Source: Warburgia ugandensis (lineage: Eukaryota > Streptophyta > Magnoliopsida > Canellales > Canellaceae). From it: a stretch of DNA of 64,000 bases. A program made the position numbers and the translations under genes. Within the stretch, counting starts at the first letter, position 1, and every line of letters starts with the position of its first letter. The stretch spans positions 46,452,001 to 46,516,000 of the forward strand of contig CP141127.1 of the NCBI GenBank assembly GCA_035236585.1. The letters are read 5' to 3'. This document shows positions 37,539 through 50,413 of the stretch, piece by piece. Under the pieces are notes generated by a model, which saw only the letters and a program-made list of their open reading frames with translations, was not told the DNA's origin and made no database searches.

Positions 37539-38689
37539 TAGGAGTCTATCACTACTAGTTTTGCAATGCATGCTATGTTTAAAATCATGTGCTCTTAAAA
37601 GCATGTGCATGTTCGAACAACCATGTTCAATATCGATATTAAAAACCACTATCAAACCGGAATACTGATGACTTAAAGAATAGTATAATCCAAGTCGAAA
37701 GTATCATATATCATAAACATAATGACATGCATAAGATGCTCAACTGAATCCAACTCATGGATATCTGGTATGGTTGACCAACCTCATGTCATGCCACATG
37801 CAATGGAAATAAATCCTCAAACCATAGGGTCCAAACTCGCCGCTGTGTGGTCCCCGGGTACCTAAGGGCACTCGATCATAGCCTCACCTGGGCATATGAC
37901 ACGTCGACCCAGTGCTGCGACACCAGTGGTAGCCCCTATACCACATGCAGTCAACGTAGGGACGTTGCCCTTTTTTGGGCGTGGTACCCATCCACCTAAT
38001 AGTGGTAGAGGCTAGAGGCCAACCCAAATCTCTCGGCATAGTGCCCACGAGCTTATCAGCCCAAATCATATCAGCTCAAACAAGCATAAACCTCTTTTTT
38101 CAAAATTGTCCTCTTTGGGTCCCTCACAATTGGCTGACCCTCACAACTGCCTACCCACCGTCTTTTGGGCACTTTAGCATCTTTTGGTAACCCTCAAGGA
38201 CATGCAATATTTCAAAAACTCAATGCTCACAAATCATGCAATATATGCAATTATTTGCAAAACATATCTATGCATAAAGCATTTATCATATGCATGCTGA
38301 ATTCATTTATATGCTAAACAAGTCATAAATAAGTCATGCTAAACGAGTCATATACTTATACTTAAAACATGCATTTTCAAAACAATCATGGCTCTTTCAA
38401 AAAGTCTAGTAGCGATAGAGCACCTACCTCTAAGTCTCTTGGAGTCGCATCCTTTAGCACTCATCCCGTCCCTGGGCCTCATTTATAAACTCCTGGGTAT
38501 AAATGGATACAAGGAGTCCTTATTAATTTCAATCTATTTAGACATTAGACTGCTAGGTCTGCCATTTAGGGTCAATGGTCCTTGGCTAATTCATTTGTTA
38601 GGCTAGATCCTATGGTGTGGATCTACTTTCCAATAGTTAGACTCTATAATTTATCCTCAAATCCTAACTTTAAAATCTCATTAGGTCTG

Positions 38690-38910
38690 CGAGCCCCAGT
38701 TCCCAGGACCCCCGTGTATCCTGGTTGAACCGCGACCGCCTTACGTGTGTGCGCGCCCAAAGGCGGTGCCAGGGACCGCGTTTTGCACATGCACATGCAT
38801 GCTCAAGTGACGCGCTATGACGTGCATCATCGCACAGACGCACCTTGTAGCATGGCGTGTCTCAGCTCCCAGGGCACCCCGTGCATCCTGGTCGAGCCAG
38901 GACCCCTGCC
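38690..38910. repeat. Short tandem duplication in the GC-rich part of S5
   Basis: The segment starting CCCAGTTCCCAGGACCCCCG (about 38,695) with GTATCCTGGTTGAACC recurs about 172 bp later as CAGCTCCCAGGGCACCCCG with GCATCCTGGTCGAGCC (about 38,867). Confidence 0.7.
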
Positions 38911-39530
38911 CCATGTCGTGCGCACACTTGAAGGCCGAACCTGGGACAATGTACGCACTGTCATACACCTAGAACCCGTCCCAGGGACCCAGTCCCAGGT
39001 GCACGTGGTGCTTGGCATCCTTGGGACGCTTGGTTCGTGCAAGGCCGGCCCAAGCCGGCTTGGAGTGTTTTTCGGCTGGAAAATGGCCAAATCCGGCATG
39101 GATCCTGGGCCTGGGGGAGGTGAAACGAAGAGACAAGGTAAGGAGGGTCTTACCTGTAGCCTGAGGACGCTCTTCTTCCCGACGGGTGCGCTTGCTCGCC
39201 GGAATCCAGGAGGGAAAAACCCCAACGTCGAGCAAGATTGTAAAAGGGAAGAGAGGGAAAATGGAGAGAATGGCAATGGCCGGCCTATCTTAGGCTTGGC
39301 CGTTGCCGAAAAACACAGAGAGATGGGTTTCCAGTTTTTTCCGAAAACCCCAGTCTCAAATGACTGGAAAAACGTCAGAAAACTTGTGTTTTTGAGAGGG
39401 GGAGATGGGGTTTTTATAGCCCTGCTTATGGCGGTGTTGCCAATGGCGGTGCTGCCCTTGGTGGTGGCAAAATCCTCTAGAAAAATCGGGATCGGGGGTT
39501 TCTGAAGGGGTCTAGAGGTTGAAGATGACA

Positions 39531-39557
39531 GGGGGTGCCGTAATCAAAACGGCCCCC
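39531..39557 (-). other. Conserved LTR stem-loop A in S5
   Basis: GGGGG/CCCCC outer arms. Inner GCCGT (39,537-39,541) pairs with ACGGC (39,549-39,553). The loop reads TTTGATT on the minus strand. Confidence 0.7.
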
Positions 39558-39822
39558 TACGTTTTTCGTCCTTTTTCATTTTTTTCTTTAATTTCCAAAA
39601 ATACCCCTATCTTTAAATGGCTGTATCTTCTTCATACGAACTTCGTTTTGGGTGATTTTTGAGGCGTTGGATTCTATTTTTCGAGTAGAATCTAATGGTA
39701 CTAAGTTTCCTCACAAATTCCTTCGTTTACTATTTTAAATAAATTAAAACATTTAACTTAGTTTATTTCCTATAGAATGTTCAATTTTTGTTAAAAATAG
39801 TGTAAATTGCTCGGGCATTACA

Positions 39823-40330
39823 CTTCTCCTTGTTTTCATCCATGAATATCATGAGTAATAAGTGTGTAGTATGTCCACTCTCTTAGGGAAATTGTCGACT
39901 CCCATGGTGGATCACTCTATTGAGTTGAGTAAGAGAGTATGTGAGAGATATTTATCTTCATGTGTAACCTATTCTTTGAGTGTTTTGCTTTATAAATAAT
40001 ATATATACATGCGGCTTCATTGTATAGAATTTTGGCTTTTCTTAGAAGCTCCACAAGGCGGTGGTTGCATGGACATATGCATGGGAAGTATGCACCTTAT
40101 CTTTTGATATTAATAGTCTCTTTTATGCAAATAAGGTTGGTCACATGCAAAGGGTTTCTAATGTCCTAAATTTGATAAAGGCACCCAAATAAAAATATGA
40201 GCTTACTGGCTTGCTGGTTCCTAGCATGTGGGTCCATGGCAATGCTTAAGGTAAAAAAGGTTAACACTTGACCCCAAGTCAAGTAGTGCCCTATCAATTG
40301 TGTTTTCCCCAATTACACATTGTATAGTTG
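39823..40330 (-). mobile_element. LTR fragment of element A, right part
   Basis: Contains the same series as the element B LTR at 49,950-50,120: GAGTAAGAGAGTATG, CTTCATGTG, TTCATTGTATAGAAT, AGAAGCTCCACAAGGCGG. This indicates the end part of a related LTR, interrupted by S5. Confidence 0.55.
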
Positions 40331-41032
40331 GACATCTTGGATTTCTATCTATTCATGGGATATTGTGATACAGGATTGAGCTACCTTGCTGGGTAAGATA
40401 TGCTTTCTTTTGCACCTGATGTTTTCTCTAATGGGTACAAAGATTCTTTAGAAACTTAGCATAAGGGGTATCTTTCATGGCATTAAGCAATGGTATATTG
40501 ATATTCACTCATTTAAACACATCCATTAACTTATCAAAATTATTTTCCATCTCAGCCATTTTTAAATGCTAAGGAAATGGAGTCTTTGGAATATAATGCA
40601 GTTCAAGATAAGGATGGTGTGAAGTAGGAGGTGGTTATTTCTTATCTTTCCATTCTAAGTCTTTTTAGGTTTCTCATTGTCCTTAACTTTCCTATTTTCA
40701 ATTAGACTTACCTAATTATCTATTGTCTTTCCACTCCTAAGGGTAGTGATGAATTGGGTTTGTTCATAAAATGGTTGTTTACTGAAGTTGTATCAATCTC
40801 ATACTGGCTCTTAGGGTTGGGCAAAGGTTGACTAGGAAATTATTCCTCATCCTTAACAGAAAGTGCAACCACTAGTAAGCCTATTTGGTTTTCCGACTGT
40901 GCAACAAATTGTGAGTGGGTTGGTATTGTTTGTTTAGTATCATTATGGTAACCTTCTATACTCTACATAAGCAAACTGAGATCTCTTCTAAAGAATTTTC
41001 CCTCTATTATGGAGGAAGTAGTTGTTGTGGTA
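40331..41032 (-). other. Internal region of element A without recognisable coding
   Basis: Would correspond to sequence downstream of gag on the minus strand. No protease or polymerase motifs are visible. Element A therefore looks like a non-autonomous or deleted element. Confidence 0.45.
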
Positions 41033-41960
41033 CTAGCTACGGTGAAATTGGGCTTCTAGAAAAAGGTTGATTAGGGGGCTTCCCAGATGGTCCTCCTTGA
41101 TTATTCTAAGACCATGAGAATTGGGATGCCTAGCCAATCCAGAATTGTATGTATCAGAATATGGATCATTGTTGCTAGAATTTTGGAATGCATTTAATGC
41201 ATTCACTTTCTTCAAAAAAATTTAAGGAATATGGAGCTGGAGGTGCATGAAGCAATAAGGTGTGTTGTTCTAGAACAAATTGAACAAACATCAAGTGGAG
41301 GCTACATAATGGATTTACTAACCAACACAACTTCTCCAAATTTAGTAAGAAGACTATCAATCTTATGCAACCTATCTATTAATCTATCAATTTTGTTATA
41401 GAGGTCAAGAGAGGCCCCTATCCATATATAGCGCCTTTCCTTTGAGGCTATGGAAGTCCATTTGTTTTAATAGAATAATCCATTTTTTAAAAATTCTTAG
41501 ATAGATTTTCAAAGAAATTTCATGCCTGTAGATCACACTTCATCCAGAGTGCCCCACCATTAGTGGCATTAATTGTGCATCTATTTTGTGGGGTCAAACC
41601 TTTGTAGAAATATTGTATTAGCTGCCATTTATCAAAACCATAGTGTGGACACTTGAACATAGATCCTTCTACCTTTCCCAACATTCATAAAAATGTTCGT
41701 TCGCTTTTTGTTGAAAATTTATAATACCTTGATATTGGGCATTGCTATTATGGATAGGAAAAAAATTGTTTAGGAGTTTTCTAGCCAATTGCGACAAAGT
41801 AGTGATGGACCCTACTTCTAATGAATTTAGTCATGCATTCGCTTTACCATTTAAAGAGAAAGGGACTACCATCAACCTAATAAAGTCATTAGAAAAGTTA
41901 TGGTATTTGACTATAGCATATATATCAAGGAATTCCTTGACATGGTGACAAGGATCCTCA
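41033..41960 (-). pseudogene. gag relic of element A (Ty3/gypsy, Athila/Tat-type), cut by element B
   Basis: Seen, reading left from 41,960 on the minus strand: EDPCHHVKEFLDIYAIVKYH, FIRLMVVPFSLNGKANA, a stop where Trp is usual, LNSLEVGSITTLSQLARKLL, FFPIHNSNAQYQGIINFQQK, HFYECWER, a stop, a frame change, CPHYGFDKWQLIQYFYKGLT, TINATNGGALW. Further left (41,215-41,033) is SDTYNSGLARHPN. Known: this is the retrotransposon gag pattern 'EDP..H...F', 'PFSL...A..WL..L..GSI', 'F..KFFP', 'L.E.WER', 'CPHHG...W..(I)..FY.GL', 'DAA.GG.L', followed by the 'YN.GWRNHPN' tail. The N-terminal part is missing because element B's LTR starts one base after this segment. Non-functional. Confidence 0.85.
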
Positions 41961-44203
41961 TGATGCATTCTAAATATTACCACAAGTACACAACTCTATT
42001 AGAGTATAGAATTGGCAAATATGGGTCAATCCCATGAAAACTCATTAATAAACAAAGTTAATTAAAATTTAGGTTATCTTACTTTAACCTAGCCAAACAT
42101 TCAAGAGAAGGACAATTTCCATCTAAAATGAATGACAAGGAAAGTAAAGACATAAAGCAAGTATATAAAATCAAGAAATAAGTAACTAACTAAAAAGGAA
42201 ATAACTAATTTAAGAACCATTAAACTAAACAACTAAACCAAGCAATTATCTAAGGAAGCAATGAAATTAAACCCTAAATTTGGAAGCAAGAAAATAAAGA
42301 AACTAGGAAACTATCTAAATAAAATAAGGAAATAAAACAAGAGATTTTAAAACTACAACTAACAATGAATTAAAGTAACTTTCTAAAATTACAACTAAGG
42401 AAACTCTCTAAAATGACAACTAACTACAAATTATGGTAATGGAAAAAGTAACTAAGAAAAGGAAAAGAAAAGAGAGCTCTTTAATTAATAATAAAATTAA
42501 AAAATTATAAGGATTTGTTATGTGAGAAATGAAAAGAGGGTAATTAAAGACAGCAAATAAAGTTCTTTCAAATCTGGGCTTGAATTCTGTTACAGGGCCC
42601 ATATGTTGTGTCACTCAACAGAAGCTTGTATACTTATCTTCATCCCTAAATACACAAAAGTTACTTTCTCATTTCCTTAACCCAACATGACACAAACTAG
42701 CAAATCCTCTAGTGATCCTTAGGAATGAAGTATTAATGCAACTAAGAAAAGAAGAGCCTTAACACCTTTCCTAAACAATTTTCACCCAAGAAAGAAAGAA
42801 GAATGATGAAAAAGAAATAGAGGGGAAATTTGAGGAGTTTAAATAAAGAGGGGATTCGAGGTCATTCAATTTTGAGAAAGTTGAACCATAAAAGAGTCTT
42901 TCTTTCTTAAACATGAAATAGAATAAAAGAAAACAAATTGGAGAAAGTGGCCCTTATTTGAGGACTCACCCATTCCTAGCTTTAGGAGATGAAGTAAGAA
43001 ACATCTAAATGGAGTATCCCTACCCCCCAACATGAAGCCTTTAGCTAGTAACCTAGGTGGCTTATAGATGGATTTGCATTTTTCTCAAACTTTCTTAAGA
43101 AATTAGAAAGTCCCTTAGTTCTAAGAATCCTTTCCTTTTCCTTAATCCAACTCCATAACAAAGAAATTAGAAAGAAGATGAAGAATGATTGACAAACTAA
43201 CTAACACGGAATCTAAAATTAGAAAATGGGTGGGTGAAGCATGAAACTAGGAAGTGTATGGAATTAGAAAGTGGAAAGATAAGGAAACATGGGAAGAGTG
43301 TGTGAGTGAAGGCAAGTGAGAGTGGAAGATAAAAGAAGGTGAGACAAGTGCAAATATAGTAAGGAAGGAACCATTGGTGCAATTTAGAAAGAGTGTGTGT
43401 GTGTGTGAATCTAAATGGAAAGTGGAATGCTTACACTACATACAACTCTAATGCATAAATCTTCAATGATAAGCATGACTTTCTAAACATAGAATTTCTA
43501 ACTCTAAAAATCTAATTTGCATGATGTTTTTATAATAATACTATAAAGTAAGTAAGGGAAAATAGAAAGTCAAACATGTGTTTCTATATTATGAATGTGC
43601 CACTTCTAAACTAGGAAAGTGCTAGATCTAATAATCAGCCATGCAACTATTCTAAAATGAGTCTAAATTAATCCTAAAACATTCCTAATGTATGCAGAAA
43701 GCAAATTTGAAAGTTTCTAAAACTAGAAAGCATTTCTGAACATGGAATTCAAAGTTAGAAATTCCTACTTCTAAAATAGGAAAGTGCTTAAAATATGGAA
43801 ATTGACCAAGACAAATGGAAAGTTATACTACACCTTAGATCTACAAAGTAAAACCTAACCTAAAGAAAAAAAAAAAAAAAAATACATGCAAATCTACCAT
43901 GAATGCATCTAAGTTATTCTACAAAATAAGCTATGTATAAGAAATGGAAAAAGGCACATTCACCAAATTTTTGGTCTAATGAATTAGAAAACATATACCT
44001 ATATGCACGCAAACTTAATGGAATTAAAGGGAAACATGGTCTTCATCTAAACTATTCTATGATGAAAGGATTTACTATGCTAAGCATGAACTACAAGCAA
44101 AGAAAAATAAGCAATTAACATGCAAAAGCTAAGGAGAAGCATGCGTGCAATTCTACATTACATGAAAGATAAATGTAACTGTTTTAACATTCTAAGTAAT
44201 AAA
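41961..44203 (-). repeat. 3' LTR of element B, left part
   Basis: Starts TGATGCATTCTAAATATTAC. The same start is seen at 51,810 (TGATGTGTCTTAATAATTAC) and 55,669 (TGACGTGTCTTAATAATTAA). It shares the GGTCAATCCCA box and the TTGTGTCACTCAACA box (42,604) with the other two copies. It is interrupted at 44,203 by S6. TG repeats at about 43,392-43,407. Minus-strand ORFs such as 43,197-43,382 are unconvincing. Confidence 0.8.
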
Positions 44204-44662
44204 TGTGACGACCCGGGTTTTTAAAACACATTTTATAATACATTTGTTCAAAGGAAGGGCCCTTAAATGTGTAAAAAAAAAAATCACAAACAATGCGGCA
44301 GAAATTCTTTTCATTTAAATTCATTTTGAACAAAACCCAAGTTTCACTGGAAGATACATAATACACATAGCCATTTCGTACAAAATAAATTTTTATTAAA
44401 TACCAGGATTCATCCAATGGTTCACTCATACACAACCCTGTGTTAGGTTACAACCCATTGTCCAAAATTACATAATCCAAACTTCAAACCTCACCGTACA
44501 TTAAAAACACTCAATACAATACACTCTCAAATAAGGAAAAATTACATATCTTCGAATACATACTCTGATTTTCTTATTTTCTTCAAATCTTTTACTGTCT
44601 TGCTCCTAGATCTTCATGTTTTAATCCTTTATAGCCTTGAGCTTCTTTCCCTCCTCTGTGCT

Positions 44663-44700
44663 TGAGGTATTGTAAACATGGAAACATGTACAATACCTCA
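44663..44700 (-). other. Conserved LTR stem-loop C in S6
   Basis: Perfect 11-bp arms TGAGGTATTGT (44,663-44,673) and ACAATACCTCA (44,690-44,700), extended by inner CATG/CATG. Followed by GCAAGCTATGCTTGGTA. Confidence 0.8.
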
Positions 44701-45220
44701 GCAAGCTATGCTTGGTAGGGGATACAAAAATATACTACTTCATCAATACAAGGATACTTACCTCAGTCATTAAGCCCTCATGAATCATCTCATACTCATA
44801 TATAGAGGATATACATTATTTATATAGTACATGACAAATTAGTTAATATATTGAAGATTACTCAAAACTTGTTCCTTCCCCTGGCTATACTTCCACTTAG
44901 GAGAGTAATACCTAGCCAATTCACACATAGGGGTTGCCATTCTAGGAACTTATATAATAGCATATCACTATGCCATGGCATCATACTATGCTTATAATCT
45001 ATGCATCATAATGCAAAATACATTAGGACTACTATGCTCACAGTCTCAATCAGTACAGTGCGCCCAAATAATTGTATAATCTTGCACTGATACCAACTAT
45101 GGAAAAATCAATCCATGTCATCATGGGGAGGACCATGGCTATTACAGTGGGGCCTTCCCATTATTTCCCCACCCAACATTTAGTCTCTTTTTGGGCATGG
45201 TATCCATCATATAAATTTTA

Positions 45221-45251
45221 GGAAGTGGGTGGCCAAACCCTCATAACTTCC
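45221..45251 (-). other. Conserved LTR stem-loop B in S6
   Basis: GGAAGT (45,221-45,226) pairs with ACTTCC (45,246-45,251). Inner GGGT (45,227-45,230) pairs with ACCC (45,237-45,240). Loop GGCCAA. Confidence 0.78.
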
Positions 45252-47279
45252 TTAGCATAGCATCCTCAGTCTTTATCTCTGTGTAAATCAAAATTCACAA
45301 GTCTCCATACTTGTATGAAAAATACTTTGTATATATCAGACGATGTGTCTGTTTAACTAAGGCTGGAATATTTTCTACACCCTATTCTTAGGGTATCCTT
45401 AGTTTTCATATCTCAATACTTTCACCTCATTAGGCTTGATCATTAGATTAGATCAAGTGAATTAGATTATGAGGTTAGATCACTTTGTTGATCATTTGGT
45501 TAGATCCCTTAATTTGATCATATGTTTTTGGATCACATGTTTGGATCATGTGTTTTGAATCACTTAGTTGGATCATATGTGTTGGATCATGACTACGTTA
45601 AGGTACTAAGCATAATTACATCATGAAGGTCTTATGATTACAGACTAAGATCATGTATGTATACACATGAATCCTTAATACATTCTTGTACATCCACCTA
45701 CCTCAATTAGTATCGGTTCTTGATTCATATATCCTCAAGTGGTATTCCTCCACAATGTTCATCCTAGTGTGTACTCATACATCGTCACACCATACATTTC
45801 AAGTTATTTATCCATACTTGTATGTATCCCTATAAGTGATACCCTAATTTTCCTTGAATCAAGTTTGATCAAGGGCTTGGGTTCTCTATCTATGTTCTTC
45901 TATATAAACACACTATATATACCCAAAATAATACTTCATTAGTATTCTTACTGTTCTGGATCATCCAAGATCCTGTGGATCTTATTTGTTCATCCTTATC
46001 TTGATTACCATTTTCATTAGGGTTAGATGATTTACTAACCTTTTATGCTCTTTATTATTATTACTCAACCATTTATATTTTAATGGTTGAGGATAGTTTA
46101 TTTCATTCTAAGTCTATATTGCTCCTCTTATGTCAAATTGGCTAAGGCTTACTAGTTGAATGGTTGAACACAAAATGGCTACTTCAATCCTCACGTAAGG
46201 AGGCGTTTAGACCTCACAAACGTCAACGGAAGGTGGGGGGAGAGCGTGGCTCTATTAGATAACTTCCTTAACCATTATGTCCATCATTCACTAGCTTAAC
46301 CCTAACTCAATCCTTTCATAAGGTTCCTATGAGTATTTAGCCCTAAGTATTCTTTCTAATTGATTTTAATTAAATCCATGAATTAAAATGTCATTCATGG
46401 AGATTTATTATTCTCCTAAGTTGGACCAAGGAATTTATATTCCTTATATTATCCTACTAACTATGGTCCTTACTATCATAAAGTCCATGTCATACATTCC
46501 ATGTGAATGTCTTTTCCTTCTAATTTCATTTAATTACAATTTCAATGAAATTTTCATTACTTAAGCATTAAAGCATAAATTTAAAGAATAAATAAACAAT
46601 TAACTAAACAATTAAATAATCAATTCTATAAGTAATTCAACTAAGAAATGAAAAGAAATAATGTTCAATAATCCAAATAATAATCTAACATGCGATCATG
46701 ATCCAAGGGTCTTAATTGATCCATATTCATTTTTCATTTCTTTAGGGTTTAGATCTTGATCCTTCATTTTATTTTAGATCCAACATTTTATATTGATGTA
46801 ATTTAATTATTAAATCATTGATTTATCTTATCCATTGATTTGATCTTCCTTGATCTACCCGATCAAGGAGATCTCAAGTTACTTTATAACATTTAAGGGC
46901 ATAGATCTTGATCTATCCCAAATCTTCATCATCCATTCATTAAATCCCTATGATATTATCTCAAGATCATCATCCATACTGTCCAATCATCCTGGATCAT
47001 CTTGATCTAGGAGATACTACTCATTTTCAGAGATTTTAGTAACTTTTTAGTATAGATCTCTTAAGATCTGTTAAATTTATTCAATTTAAGCCACTTATTT
47101 TATTTATTACATTATAAAATCATCATCCAACAAGGTATTAATGGTCTAATCATCCTAGATCTTGTAGATCAAGGATGTTAGTTACTTATCTACTTAATTA
47201 TAGAAAATTAAATTAATTAAAATTAAATTTTTATAGGTTCAGTCCCTTCTACTTATCACAATAAATCCATCACAACTTT

Positions 47280-47830
47280 TAGATCTCAATTTGGATCTCA
47301 ATTGAGATCGGAATTGTGATTTTAAGATTTCAGCCCGTTTTAAGGGCTGAATTTCACCTTACTAGTTGGGATCAATTTCACTGATCTAGAGACATATAAT
47401 TTCTATTGTGAATATGTTTCCTAAAATTTTGGGACATTAAATACATCTATCGGTTCAGATTTCAAGTTTGGGATCATCTTGGCCATGATCCAAGATCAAT
47501 GGCACAGATGGTACTACATAGATCGTGTAAATACTAATTAAAAACAAGATCTAACATGTTTTATGATTTAAAAACATAAATATGAATTCTAGGAAGGTTT
47601 CTTATCTAAATTTGGGGATCTATTAAAATCAAAATTAAGTTATTAAGATTTCAGCCCGTTTTAAGGGCTGAATTTCATTTTTACTGATTTTAATCAATTC
47701 CTTCCTATCTATGCATAAAAATCTGACTATGAACATGATCCTAGAGTTTTAGAGGGTCTCTGAAGACATCCATCAGTTCAGATTAGTCTGATACAGTCAT
47801 CTGGTCCATGATCTAAGATCATGGGTACTG
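47280..47830. repeat. Tandem duplication in S6 with a repeated hairpin
   Basis: Two units about 321 bp apart each contain AAGATTTCAGCCCGTTTTAA followed by GGGCTGAATTTCA. Within each, TTCAGCCC pairs with GGGCTGAA (47,329-47,351 and 47,650-47,672). The hairpin is identical in both units while the rest has diverged. Confidence 0.75.
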
Positions 47831-49270
47831 ATTTTAAAAAATAACTTATGTAAATACAAATTAAAACATAGATCTAATAAGTTCAGTACATGGTAAACAC
47901 TAAAGGAGTCTATATCATTTTTCAGATCTAAAATCAGAGCTATATCAAGCTCTGAATTGAAGAATTATGATTTTTAGTTAACAGAATAGACAACCCAGAT
48001 CAAATCTGGGTTACAGGTACGGAACAACCCGCATCCCGCTCTTGTTACCATCTATTCTGGGTGGCTGGGAAGAGGTAATCGGCTACAAGCGAGATTGTCC
48101 GATCTGGACTGTTGGATCACCGTGGCTGGATCTCCCCATCCAGTAAAACTAAGAGTCCAGATTTCACATACTGAGGTTTTTGGGCCCCAGGAATCCATCC
48201 ATTGGCTCAGAAGTAACATCTGAGCTATGGATCAATGGGATCTCAACCCTTAGTGTCGGATCCATCGTCTTCGACAGATCAACGGCTAGGGAGCTCCCAT
48301 CCTTGCCGGAAAACCAAACTAACCTACTGTAAATGAAAGAGGGGTACAAGTGCACCTACCTGGAAGAAGATATTCCGGATCTATGCCGGCAAAACTAGAA
48401 AATCCACTCTTGATAATATAGGTCGTCGGAGCTTCAGTTTTCCAGTGATTTCTCCATGGATACTCCACGGATTATGGTAAACTCAAATGTTTTTTGTAGA
48501 TCTTGATATTCCCCAACTACCCAATGGTCAAGATTATGTTTCAACAGCTGGAAATGAACGTCTAATTCAAAAACAGTAATAGGGTGAAAACCCTTCTCAT
48601 TGGGGACGACGTGTCTGTGAACGCACCCGATATCCAGAAGAGGAATATTCCTCCTAGTGCTTCTATGGACACTCTAATAGGGAGAATAAAATGCAAGGAA
48701 AGGGAGGAGAAAAGAAGGAGAAGGAGGAGGAATTTTTTCCTTTTTAATATTTAATATTTATTTGATTCCCACTACCACCTCCTTCTCCACTAGCTAGTGG
48801 TAGTGGTTTGATCCATGATTGCACGTAGTCTGGTCATTGGATTCCATTTTGGGTCCTTTGTGGGCCCCACATGTGTAAAAAGACCATTTTGCCCTTTATG
48901 TATAAAATTTTGAGTTTACTCCTACGAACTCGGAATTGAGTGTTCATAGTGGCGTTGGACTTGTATTTTTTAGTACATTCCAAATTTAATGTCTTAGACA
49001 TTGGCTAGGGTAAAATTACCATTTTATCCTTTTGCTCCTAAATGGAGAAAATAAAGGTTTTTCACTCCGAATTCAGAATGCATCATGCTTATAGTCATTT
49101 TGAAGGATTCATGAGATATGTTTCTACTTATGCATATCTTTATGCCTTATTTGTACTTTTGTACGAAGTACATTTTTGCTAAACCTAATATTCCAGCCTG
49201 ATTTTTCTTTGAAATCTTCAATTTCACTATTATATTTTTATTACAAAAAAATGAGGGGTGTTACAATAAA

Positions 49271-50413
49271 AATCTACATGAATGCATGCTAGAAGAAGGT
49301 GAATGGAAAAGATCAAAGATGGTAGAGAAAGAAAAGGAAATAAGAAAGAACGGGGTTGGAACTTAGGTTGAGACCTACCTTTATCTCCAAAGGATTTGAA
49401 CCATGGAAGCTTGAAGGGAGCTTGGGTGAGGATGATCCTCTACCATGTGTTTCTCCTTTGACTTATCCTTTCACTCTAGGTTAAGATCAAGTCTCTTAAT
49501 TTGATTTTTAACCAATGGCCAGATGGGGGCATGAAATTCAATTATGGAATTGGAAAATAAGAATGGGAGAAAGAGGATAGGAATGGAAAGAATTAGAAAG
49601 GAAGACTAAGGAGATAGCTTAGGGGTGAAGGAAGGAAGTGACTTCAAATGTATGGACCGTGGATGACAATGAATGGTTGACATATTCCTTTCTTTAGGGT
49701 TTTGGTTCCACTTTTCATCATAGGAAACCCTTAAATCATACTTACGTTTTCTTGGATGGATGGGATCACTTTTTAGCATGTAAATCTTCTTTAAACATCA
49801 TGTTCTCCCATCGTTGGATCATATTTCTCTAGAATGAAAGGTCTTGATTCTTATCGATACTCATATGCTCATGTGGACCAATTGTGATTCAATATCTTGT
49901 ATGGATAAGACATCCACTCATTGGTTGATTCTTCATCATTTTGGTTGAGTAAGAGAGAGAAAATAGGTAAACAATCTTCATGTGGTCTAGTTCTTCTTTT
50001 GTTGTTGAGAAGCTTTCATTGTATATGATTCTAATGTATATAAATTGAGCTTCTTCTATAAGCTTCCAAAGCTAGAGGCATGTATGCAGTTGTCCTTGAA
50101 TTGAGATTTTGCCACCTTTTAACCTTCATTTGAGTAGAAGATATGCATAGTGTTTCTCACCATTCTAACTTTGATAATGTCATTCAATGATCATTCTAAC
50201 GCGCTAGAACTTCATTTATGGCATGTGTGACCCATCATCTAGCTTGAAAAGTGGAATTGCTCCTTTTGGGGGAAAATTGGTATTTGTGTGCTTTTTTACA
50301 CTTTTATCCTGAACTTGCAAAATAGTATAATTAACCCTAATTAGTGATAATTAAGTGATTTTTAGAACTAAAACCTTCTAAATATAGGGATATGTATGTA
50401 ATATTTCTACACC
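49271..50413 (-). repeat. 3' LTR of element B, right part
   Basis: Continuation of the element B LTR after S6. Collinear with 53,500-54,100 (GACAATGAATGGTTGA, TTAGGGTTTTGG, TGGATAAGACATCCACTCAT, ACTAAAACCTTCTAAAT). The right edge is placed near TTTCTACA at about 50,413 by comparison only. Confidence 0.65.

Larger units (their letters stand above)
37115..39827 (-). mobile_element. Solo LTR S5 with target duplication
   Basis: Seen: the LTR runs 37,120-39,822 (2,703 bp), starting TGTGACGACCCAGG and ending CGGGCATTACA. A perfect duplication CTTCT lies at 37,115-37,119 and 39,823-39,827. Orientation is minus. Stem-loop C at 37,520-37,538, stem-loop A at 39,531-39,557, shared 5' block at about 39,620-39,690. 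Stem-loop B is not recognisable. A GC-rich section at 38,690-39,140 contains a tandem duplication. The 252-codon plus-strand frame there (38,747-39,505) is opposed by equally open minus-strand frames and matches no family I know. Confidence 0.93.
44199..49270 (-). mobile_element. Solo LTR S6 (5.06 kb) with target duplication
   Basis: Seen: the LTR runs 44,204-49,265 (5,062 bp), starting TGTGACGACCCGGG and ending GAGGGGTGTTACA. A perfect duplication ATAAA lies at 44,199-44,203 and 49,266-49,270. Orientation is minus. Stem-loop C at 44,663-44,700, stem-loop B at 45,221-45,251, shared 5' block at about 48,915-48,980 (GGCGTTGGACTTG). It resembles S2 over its whole length and is the longest LTR in the window. 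No coding. Confidence 0.94.

Noticed and set aside
38747..39505. 252-codon plus-strand open frame, the longest in the window
   Set aside because: Lies in the GC-rich part of solo LTR S5, overlaps equally open minus-strand frames (38,827-39,276, 38,969-39,235), shows no domain, and contains part of a tandem duplication. Stop codons are simply rare at this composition.
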